This document shows, piece by piece, positions 16,597 through 23,261 of a DNA stretch of 64,000 nucleotides. The translations under genes were made by a program, and so were the position numbers. Position 1 is the stretch's first letter. Each line of letters opens with the position of its first letter. This DNA is from Nitrosospira sp. Nsp11 (GTDB lineage: Bacteria > Pseudomonadota > Gammaproteobacteria > Burkholderiales > Nitrosomonadaceae). Location: contig NZ_FRBV01000006.1 of NCBI RefSeq assembly GCF_900142705.1, positions 62,001 through 126,000 on the forward strand, written 5' to 3'. The notes below the pieces were generated by a model. The model ran no database searches and was not told the DNA's origin. It saw nothing but the letters and a program-made list of their open reading frames with translations.

Positions 16597-17475
16597 ATGT
16601 CTACTGCCGGAATCGTTGGCACGCTAATACGTGAACTCACTACCGGGGAATCGAGTTCGCGTATTCCGGAACCGGATCTGGTAATGGATGACCCTGACAA
16701 GGTAAGTGCCTTCGTACGCGCTGGACGCGAGGCTGCGATTGTTGCCCCAACCTATCTTTTTCATTGCGCTCACATCTGTGAAGTCATTTGCCCCGGTGAG
16801 ACAGTTGTGGATCTAGCGTGTGGCCCAGCTACCCAGTTGGGCATGGTGGCTCAGATGAATCCGAATTCGCAATTTATCGGTATCGATCTGTCAGAGGGAA
16901 TGCTTAAGGAGGCTAAGGACCATATTAAAGAGCTTGGCCTAAAGAATGTTGATCTAAAAATTGGTGATATTACCGATTTGAGTCAGTTCCATGACAAAAG
17001 CATAGGTACGGTATTTTCCACGCTATCCCTGCATCATTTACCAACGGTCCATGATCTGGAATCCACGTTTTCAGAAGTTGCCCGCATCGTAAAACCGGAT
17101 GGTGGTATTTATCTGTCCGATTTCGGACATTTGAATTCGGAAAAGTCCATGCAACATTTTGCGTACCAGCACCGGGAGCGACAACCCGAACTCTTCACAA
17201 TCGACTATCTCAATTCTTTAAGGGCAGCCTTTCATTTGGCTGATTTCCAGCGCCTGAGCGCAAAGTATCTAGCGGGGCGCGCCTGCCTTTATTCGACGTT
17301 CTTAATACCCCTCATGGTAACGATAAAGAGTCCCAAACGTGGGCAAGTAGAGCCGGCGTTGACGCAGAAATTGGCTGAGCTGCGGCGTGCCCTGCCTATT
17401 CCCCAGCAACGCGACCTAAAAGATCTAATCAGTTTGTTCAAGCTTGGCGGGCTAAAATCGACTTTATTGGCGTAA
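16597..17475 (+). CDS. Class I SAM-dependent methyltransferase
   Basis: The 292-residue protein carries a canonical Methyltransf_11/25-type core. Motif I is VVDLACGPATQLGMVA, the acidic end of strand 2 is FIGIDLSEGML, the motif II region is IGTVFSTLSLHHLPT, and motif III is VKPDGGIYLSDFGHL. It resembles small-molecule N-, C- or O-methyltransferases; the substrate is not predictable. GGAG lies nine bases before ATG 16597, a good ribosome-binding site. The gene follows the O-methyltransferase on the same strand after a ~400-base gap. It ends 87 bases before the convergent PEP-CTERM gene, with a hairpin between them. Two different methyltransferases plus an oxidase in one direction suggest modification of a common small molecule. 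Confidence 0.8.
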   Translation: MSTAGIVGTLIRELTTGESSSRIPEPDLVMDDPDKVSAFVRAGREAAIVAPTYLFHCAHICEVICPGETVVDLACGPATQLGMVAQMNPNSQFIGIDLSEGMLKEAKDHIKELGLKNVDLKIGDITDLSQFHDKSIGTVFSTLSLHHLPTVHDLESTFSEVARIVKPDGGIYLSDFGHLNSEKSMQHFAYQHRERQPELFTIDYLNSLRAAFHLADFQRLSAKYLAGRACLYSTFLIPLMVTIKSPKRGQVEPALTQKLAELRRALPIPQQRDLKDLISLFKLGGLKSTLLA

Positions 17476-17521
17476 TGATGAAACGCGCAAAAAGAGAACC
17501 GGTGTACGACTGAAGAAAATC

Positions 17522-17538
17522 GGGGGAAAGAATCCCCC
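17522..17538. terminator. Hairpin between methyltransferase and PEP-CTERM genes
   Basis: GGGGGA and TCCCCC pair around an AAGAA loop. Read on the minus strand the hairpin is followed by GATTTTCTTC, so it best serves as the terminator of the PEP-CTERM gene, and it may also stop transcription from the left. Confidence 0.5.
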
Positions 17539-17562
17539 CGGAAAACGTGCTCCACCGATGGT

Positions 17563-18537
17563 TTATGCCTTGCGACCTCTGCGTACCATTGCCATCCCAA
17601 GCAAGCCAGCCCCCAGCAGCGCTATGGATGCTGGCTCGGGGACAACCCCCTCCACGACCCTGGCGCCGGCCTGAGTATGAGAATCGATTGTCAGAATATA
17701 CCTGTCGGTACTATTCAGCACCGGTGAGACGTTGCCCCCTAACGCAGAAAAGAGCGTGGGAGCTAAACTATATTCAACCGAGCCCGGGGACGCTATAGAG
17801 AGACTGGAGTTAGCGTTGAGCTCGGCTGGTTGGAAAGTATAAATCAGGTCATTGGTCGGCACCGCTATAGTACCAATATCTCTAATGCTTATAGAAAAAG
17901 AGAACCCCGAAGTAGAAAGTCCGCTAATGGCATCTGCCGCTAGCGCAACCTGTGTTAGCCCCAATGCGCTAGCATTAAACGTCAACGAATCGGCACTGGC
18001 CAACTGAAACGTGAATTGAGTGCCGGTACCAGCGGTTGTACTTCCATTGCCATCCCCAGTTTGATTGAGTTCGATTTCTGAGACTTGACCGGAGCTTGCC
18101 GAACTTCCGACTGGCGTACCTGTAATGATAGCGCCGTTCAAATCCATATCGCCCCGCGCAAATTGTATCCCTGGTACTGGAACAACCGGGTTTGGTGTGG
18201 TTATAGCGACTTGCGGGGTAAAAGTATTATCAGCCGGGCAACCCGCGCCTTGGCACGCCTGCGGAAGCGCAACATTGCCCGGAATTGGGCCTAGAGTATG
18301 ACTGGTAGAAGCCGCGCCATTTAACGATGCGGTGTCAGATCCAAGGTTCCCAATATCGATTGAGGCAAAGTCAGAAATATCATACTGAGTGCCCCCCGAA
18401 TTGCTTATCGTAAGGCCGTTGATCGACAACTGAGAAAACGACAGTGCACCTGCATGGGAATTCGACGCGATTCCCAAACTCAAGGTCGTGGCAACGGCTA
18501 CGGTTATGATGTTTTTTTTAAAAAGATTCATGATCAT
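17563..18537 (-). CDS. PEP-CTERM sorting domain protein, secreted
   Basis: The 324-residue product has a signal peptide (KKNIITVAVATTLSLGIASNSHAG) and a long low-complexity region rich in Gly, Ser, Thr and Asn with beta-strand character. Its classical PEP-CTERM tail is VPEP, then ASIALLGAGLLGMAM and the basic VRRGRKA. Such proteins are cleaved at the PEP motif by exosortase (EpsH/XrtA) and anchored or released at the outer surface in exopolysaccharide-producing Gram-negatives. I place the start at ATG 18537 because TGGAG sits eight bases upstream; a GTG at 18546 is also in frame. The body shows no recognised domain. An exosortase is not in the window; the exopolysaccharide-type genes at 1-6.4 kb are the nearest related functions. 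Confidence 0.85.
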   Translation of the reverse strand: MIMNLFKKNIITVAVATTLSLGIASNSHAGALSFSQLSINGLTISNSGGTQYDISDFASIDIGNLGSDTASLNGAASTSHTLGPIPGNVALPQACQGAGCPADNTFTPQVAITTPNPVVPVPGIQFARGDMDLNGAIITGTPVGSSASSGQVSEIELNQTGDGNGSTTAGTGTQFTFQLASADSLTFNASALGLTQVALAADAISGLSTSGFSFSISIRDIGTIAVPTNDLIYTFQPAELNANSSLSIASPGSVEYSLAPTLFSALGGNVSPVLNSTDRYILTIDSHTQAGARVVEGVVPEPASIALLGAGLLGMAMVRRGRKA

Positions 18538-19126
18538 GATTGACACTCCACGGTAAGAAGACTAATAACTTTTTAAATGTCAACCCTCTTGTGTACTTGA
18601 AGTATCAGCTTATTGCTGCTTTTCTTTTACCTCTCTCACGCAATTTTCATACCAATAACATTATATCTTTTAGCATCAAATGGTTAAAAAGAAATGTAAA
18701 ATTAATTCCACGAAAGTGTAAAAATATACGACATTCAATTGGAGTCTTATGCCCATCATTGCAGCTTTGTGAGTGCAGCAGCTTGAAACCGGTGGACAAC
18801 ATCCGCTAAAGGATCGTAAGCCATTTTGCAAAAGACTCGACGTCGCTGCCTGTCGCCTATTTTTGGTAGACAAATGCTTGTTTGGCAGCGTTAAATTGGC
18901 GAGGCGGTGGAAAAAACAGATGGGACCGAAGATCTCAGCAGCTTAGCTGGAGAGGAAGAAACCTGAAACCAGACCTATAATGCATATAGGCATCTGTAAA
19001 GAATCTCGACAGAATGTGCTGTTTTATTTGATTCCTTAGGAAAAACTGCTGTCATCCAGTCTGGGCAATTTGGGTGCAACTTGAACTTGGGTACTTTGGA
19101 ACATACCCCGTACCGATCCGGTCGTA
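18538..19126. other. Intergenic region, no gene supported
   Basis: Nearly 590 bases between the PEP-CTERM gene and the FeeM-like gene. I see only short frames without ribosome-binding sites. The part next to 18540 should contain the promoter of the PEP-CTERM gene; the AT-rich run at 18640-18730 is the best place to look. Confidence 0.4.
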
Positions 19127-19981
19127 TCAGGTTCTTCCCGTTTTGAGCCTGCCAGTGATACCTAGCTCATCCCGTGGCGAGAAAAAATATGGATAAAATG
19201 ATTTTTCCTGCCCGCGCTGTTCCATTAACCCGCCAAATTTACGGATTTGCTCAGACATATACTCAAGCTTCAGCCTGAGTAATACTGCAGGCGCATTAAC
19301 TCGCGTACAAACTCTTTTTTCTCCGAAGAGTTGAAACCCAAGCATCTTTTTGTAAAACATAGCATGTCGGGGATTGACTTCAATCACCCAGTCAGTAAAA
19401 CCAAAGATGTTATGCGCGTAGATATAAGAAATATGGATCAGCGAGGCAAAAACTCGTTTGGGAATGTTATCTTCAATTGCCAATCTGGATGGCTCAGATA
19501 ATCTACGTCTTAGCAAGCGAAGTTCGTCGAGCTTGTCACGAAAGTTTTCATCCGCCGGCAAGCCGATGTCTGCGTCAAGGCAAAGCGTCATGGTAGCAAC
19601 GGTTTTTCCTTCAGTGTCAGCGACTAATATGATCCGATTTGGCTCATTATCCGAGAAAGGATCAATAGAATAGCCTCTCCAACCATACCGTTTACGGATC
19701 AACAGGGAAGCTGCTTCCCGTCTACCTTCCGAATTTACCATCCGGATATTAAATACCTGCTGGTCGATCACATGATCAGGATTAACATCTGAACTTGACT
19801 CCTGAATGCACATTTCTCTTAACTGGGGAGATGATGAGCTAAAAGAAATAATTGTTTCTTCGTCTTGAGGCATGAAGATAGGCGTTTTAGGGCTTAAGGG
19901 ATAAGATGTTTGTATAGTATGCATGACCATATATGGATGTGATGAAGATCTAGTCCGAAGCAAAAGCAATTTTTGTACCAT
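19127..19981 (-). CDS. PEP-CTERM/exosortase-associated N-acyl amino acid synthase (FeeM-like)
   Basis: The 284-residue protein matches the FeeM/exosortase-associated acyltransferase group with a GNAT-like fold related to acyl-homoserine lactone synthases. Motifs are FNIRMVNSEGRREAASLLIRKRYGWRGY, then RIILVADTEGKTVATMTLCLD, an E-P-S-R-LAI segment, and DWVIEVNPRHAMFYKKMLGF. FeeM itself joins an acyl chain from acyl carrier protein to tyrosine, giving long-chain N-acyl-tyrosine; relatives use other amino acids. The N-terminal ~60 residues are Ser-rich and poorly conserved, so the true start may be one of the later Met codons (19930 or 19924). The gene sits beside a PEP-CTERM gene, consistent with the known association. 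It is not a LuxI-type synthase by motif. The exact acyl and amino acid substrates are unknown. Confidence 0.75.
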   Translation of the reverse strand: MVQKLLLLRTRSSSHPYMVMHTIQTSYPLSPKTPIFMPQDEETIISFSSSSPQLREMCIQESSSDVNPDHVIDQQVFNIRMVNSEGRREAASLLIRKRYGWRGYSIDPFSDNEPNRIILVADTEGKTVATMTLCLDADIGLPADENFRDKLDELRLLRRRLSEPSRLAIEDNIPKRVFASLIHISYIYAHNIFGFTDWVIEVNPRHAMFYKKMLGFQLFGEKRVCTRVNAPAVLLRLKLEYMSEQIRKFGGLMEQRGQEKSFYPYFFSPRDELGITGRLKTGRT

Positions 19982-20265
19982 ATATATTAATTACTAATTA
20001 TCAATAAGATACCTTATAAGCAAAAGGAAGAACTGTCTCCAATATTGGGCAAAATTTGTCAATTATTTATCTCTGTCTGATTTATAATGCTTTTTTTTGT
20101 CGTCATTTGGAGACAAACGATGTGTTCGTGCCTCAGTTAACTCACCATCGAAAAATGAACGGATGACGTTTATATCCTTGGTAAGAAAGATACCCGGCTC
20201 CCAAAAGTGAGCCAGGGACGATGCTGGCTTTCAGCGAAACTTATCTTTAATGGCTGGGGTTTTGC
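19982..20265. promoter_or_regulatory. Upstream region of FeeM-like gene with hairpin at 20196-20213
   Basis: The first 100 bases are very AT-rich and probably hold the FeeM-like promoter. GGCTC (20196-20200) and GAGCC (20209-20213) pair around CCAAAAGT, and a second possible stem GCCAG/CTGGC follows. I considered a c-di-GMP riboswitch because of the GGGACG segment but the other conserved parts are missing. Confidence 0.3.
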
Positions 20266-20433
20266 ATGACGGAGAAATATTTCACCATGGAGCAGAATGG
20301 CGCGGTGCTGAGGGAAGTCAAAGCTATCGGAGACGCTAGTTTCGATACGCCAGCCTTCGATATAAGCGGTATTTTTTTCAGGGTCCCGCCGCGAAGCATA
20401 GCTCCTTCGCGTAAATCTATAGAGGACGAATAG
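20266..20433 (+). CDS. Candidate 55-residue protein with its own terminator
   Basis: ATG 20266 opens 55 codons (starts MTEKYFTMEQNGAVLREVK, ends RKSIEDE). The peptide is hydrophilic with mixed charge and an Asp/Ser/Phe-rich centre (DASFDTPAFDISGIFFRVPP); there is no signal peptide and no Cys. A TAA stands 18 bases upstream in the same frame, so the start is well defined, but the ribosome-binding site (TGGGG) is weak. A hairpin at 20489-20507 followed by CTCTTT lies 55 bases after the stop, which supports a transcribed unit. I do not recognise the product. It sits between the FeeM-like gene (opposite strand) and comEC, at the right end of the island. Chance ORF is possible. Confidence 0.35.
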   Translation: MTEKYFTMEQNGAVLREVKAIGDASFDTPAFDISGIFFRVPPRSIAPSRKSIEDE

Positions 20434-20488
20434 CAGAGATTGGAGTCGCCCCCGTTCATTGAGGTACATGGGTTAGCATTTATATCAT

Positions 20489-20513
20489 CCACACCTGGGG
20501 AGTGTGGCTCTTT
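20489..20513 (+). terminator. Hairpin after the 55-codon ORF
   Basis: CCACAC and GTGTGG pair exactly around CTGGGGA and are followed by CTCTTTGG. It could end transcription of the small ORF or insulate comEC. Confidence 0.45.
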
Positions 20514-20756
20514 GGCGCTCCTAGAACCTGGAACCCTTGCCCTGCTATGTTGGGCTAGCAGCAATTCTCTACATGGGTAAATATTCACTAGCAGTTTTAC
20601 CTACGTCAGCTATTGATATGCCTTCAAAGCCCCAACCTCCAGCTAGTCGATTTTAATTTTAGCTTGAAGCTCCTGTTATTTACCGCAGAGCATCTCTTCT
20701 ATATGTCTGCAAACTTCACACGTCAGTATGGGTTTCAATAGCGGCACAAACCTTTA

Positions 20757-23153
20757 ATGCAAGTCGGCATCCTTGCGTTTGCGCTCGGGGTGGTGTTGCT
20801 GCAGCAGCAGGCCTCGCTGCCGGAAATTTCATGGGCGTGGGCACTATTGCCTGGTGCGGCGTCGGCATTCCTGCTCTGCCGTTCCCACGAGCCCGTTTTT
20901 ACAGCCGTTGGCAAAGTACTGTTTGCTGCTATTTTCTTGAGCGCGGGATTTTTCTGGGCGGCTGTTTTCGCCCAGTCGCGCTTGGCCGATGTGCTCCCGC
21001 ATGAATGGGAAGGGCGCGATATCCAGTTGATCGGGGTAGTTGCGGAACTGCCGCAAGTCAATGAGAACAGCGTCCGTTTTGCTTTCGAAGTGGAGCGCGT
21101 ACTGACCGAAGAGGCGGTCGTCCCCGCGCGCATTTCGCTCGCCTGGTATAAGGAGCGGGGAAAGCAGGTGACGGCCATAGAGGCCGCGCCGCCGCTGATC
21201 AACGCCGGCGAGCGTTGGCGCATCACAGCCCGGCTCAGGCGCCCGCATGGCAGTGTCAACCCCCACGGCTTCGACTTTGAGCAGTGGGCTCTGGAGCGGA
21301 ATCTCCGCGCCACGGGTTACGTGCGCAAAAATAGCGAGAATATGCGCCTGGATGAAATGGTCGATCGTCCGGCTTACCAGGTTGAACGTCTGCGCCAGGA
21401 GATTCGCGAGCGTTTCATCCAGGCATCGCCCGACCATGCTTATACCGGCGTTCTTGTGGCACTGGCGGTTGGCGATCAGCGGGCCATTCCGCGCGAACAA
21501 TGGCAAGTATTTACCCGGACCGGTGTAAATCATCTCATGAGTATATCCGGGCTGCACGTTACCATGGTATCCGGTCTCATCTTTGCGTTGGTGTATTGGC
21601 TATGGCGCAGAAGCCACTATTTAACGCTGTGGCTGCCGGCGCGCAAGGCGGCGGTCGTCGCGGGGCTGGCGGCAGCGCTAGGGTACGCGCTGCTTGCAGG
21701 CTTCGCTGTACCGGCGCAGCGTACAGTGTATATGCTCGGGGTAGTGGCCATTGCTTTATGGCTGGGCCGCTTTACCTCAGCGACCGCAGTACTGGCCTGG
21801 GCATTGCTGGCGGTAATACTCCTTGATCCATTGGCGGTACTTTCTGCTGGCTTCTGGTTATCGTTTGGCGCAATAGCGGTCATCATGCTGACGTCGGCCG
21901 GGCGCATCGGCAAGATGCACTGGTTATCCGGCTGGGCTCGGATTCAGTGGGCAATAACGCTCGGTCTGATACCCCTCCTTCTGGCCATGTTCCAACAGAT
22001 ATCGCTGGTTTCGCCGATCGCCAATGCAGTAGCGATCCCGCTGGTGAGTCTGGTGGTGGTTCCTTTAACACTGCTGGCTACATTCCCGCCGCTCGACTTC
22101 ATGCTGTTGCCCGCGCACTGGGTATTAAGCGTTTGCATGGAGGCAATGCGGTGGATGAGCGATGTACCCCAGGCGGTCTGGAGCCAGCATGCGCCGCCTG
22201 CGTGGGCGGTCGCAACCGGCGTGGCCGGAATTTTCTGGATGTTGCTGCCGGGGAGACTGGGGCTGGGACTTACCACAGGTTTTCCCGCCCGCTGGCTGGG
22301 GATGATAGCGCTGCTGCCGCTATTTCTGGTCCTTCCTCCTAAACCGGCATCGGGGGAATTATGGCTGACGGTGCTGGATGTCGGTCAGGGACTCGCGGTA
22401 GTGGCGCGCACGGAAAATCACGCGCTACTCTACGATACGGGTCCGGGGTTCAGCGCCGAGGCGGATAGCGGAAGCCGCACCATCGTCCCTTTCCTCCGGG
22501 GCGAAGGTATAAAGCAGCTTGACGGCATGATCGTGACGCATGCCGACACGGACCACAGCGGCGGCGCATTGTCGGTGCTGGAAGCGGTGCCGGTGGAATG
22601 GCTGGTCTCGTCTTTGAGAGACGACCACCCGATACAGCGAGCCGCTTCCTCGGGATACCGATGTCGTGCCGGGCAATCGTGGCAGTGGGATGGGATTCGC
22701 TTCGATATGCTCCATCCGCTGGAGCAGAATTACAGTGAGCCCAAGCCCAAAACCAACGCATTGAGCTGTGTGCTAAAGATCACCACCGCCCACGGCAGCG
22801 TATTGCTGCCAGCCGACATCGAGAAAAAATCCGAGTATCAGTTACTCGCCCGGGACGGCGACGCGCTCTCCTCGACGGTGCTCATCGCACCCCATCACGG
22901 CAGCAAAACCTCTTCAACGGAGGGGTTTATACGCCAGGTGAATCCCAGGCTGGTAATATTCACCGTAGGCTATCGCAACCGCTTCGGGCACCCAAAAGAT
23001 GAAGTGATGGAGCGCTACCGGTCACTTGGAAGCAGACTGCTGCGCAGTGATGCCGATGGCGCGATACTGCTGCGCTTTGCGGATAATGGTTTCGCTGTGG
23101 AAACTTCGCGCATGCTGCGGCGCCGCTACTGGCAAGATATCCCGCAATATTGA
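20757..23153 (+). CDS. comEC: DNA internalisation-related competence protein ComEC/Rec2
   Basis: The 798-residue protein has the three ComEC parts. The N-terminal DUF4131 region (about 1-190) contains GAVVFAQSRL-type and LIGVVAELP segments. The competence-domain channel (about 210-490) has the signature GVNHLMSISGLHVTMVSGL. The C-terminal metallo-beta-lactamase-like domain (about 535-790) contains LTVLDVGQGLAVV and THADTDHSGG. It moves single-stranded DNA across the inner membrane during transformation. Start ATG 20757 has little Shine-Dalgarno sequence. The first ~95 codons are duplicated in decayed form at 12649-12931, so the island lies between two comEC 5' ends. The relA gene follows by 108 bases, and lolCD/DUF2062 stand on the other side of the island. 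Natural competence itself cannot be concluded. Confidence 0.95.
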   Translation: MQVGILAFALGVVLLQQQASLPEISWAWALLPGAASAFLLCRSHEPVFTAVGKVLFAAIFLSAGFFWAAVFAQSRLADVLPHEWEGRDIQLIGVVAELPQVNENSVRFAFEVERVLTEEAVVPARISLAWYKERGKQVTAIEAAPPLINAGERWRITARLRRPHGSVNPHGFDFEQWALERNLRATGYVRKNSENMRLDEMVDRPAYQVERLRQEIRERFIQASPDHAYTGVLVALAVGDQRAIPREQWQVFTRTGVNHLMSISGLHVTMVSGLIFALVYWLWRRSHYLTLWLPARKAAVVAGLAAALGYALLAGFAVPAQRTVYMLGVVAIALWLGRFTSATAVLAWALLAVILLDPLAVLSAGFWLSFGAIAVIMLTSAGRIGKMHWLSGWARIQWAITLGLIPLLLAMFQQISLVSPIANAVAIPLVSLVVVPLTLLATFPPLDFMLLPAHWVLSVCMEAMRWMSDVPQAVWSQHAPPAWAVATGVAGIFWMLLPGRLGLGLTTGFPARWLGMIALLPLFLVLPPKPASGELWLTVLDVGQGLAVVARTENHALLYDTGPGFSAEADSGSRTIVPFLRGEGIKQLDGMIVTHADTDHSGGALSVLEAVPVEWLVSSLRDDHPIQRAASSGYRCRAGQSWQWDGIRFDMLHPLEQNYSEPKPKTNALSCVLKITTAHGSVLLPADIEKKSEYQLLARDGDALSSTVLIAPHHGSKTSSTEGFIRQVNPRLVIFTVGYRNRFGHPKDEVMERYRSLGSRLLRSDADGAILLRFADNGFAVETSRMLRRRYWQDIPQY

Positions 23154-23261
23154 CTTAATGCATTATTGCGCTGCTATCAAGCAGGGTAATATCTCCGGAT
23201 TCCACCTTCGTGGACGATATTCCTTTAAACCCGTTCCCCGGACAACTGCAAAAACCGAAAA

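Noticed and set aside
18540-18809. 89-codon frame next to the PEP-CTERM gene
   Set aside because: Low-complexity hydrophobic run lacking a ribosome-binding site; covers the PEP-CTERM promoter.
19127-19981. LuxI-type acyl-homoserine lactone synthase
   Set aside because: Fold is related, but motifs fit the FeeM/exosortase-associated group and no LuxR gene is adjacent.
20100-20260. Possible c-di-GMP riboswitch because of a GGGACG segment near GGCTC/GAGCC
   Set aside because: The other conserved GEMM parts (CACAGGGCAAACC and the tetraloop receptor) are absent.
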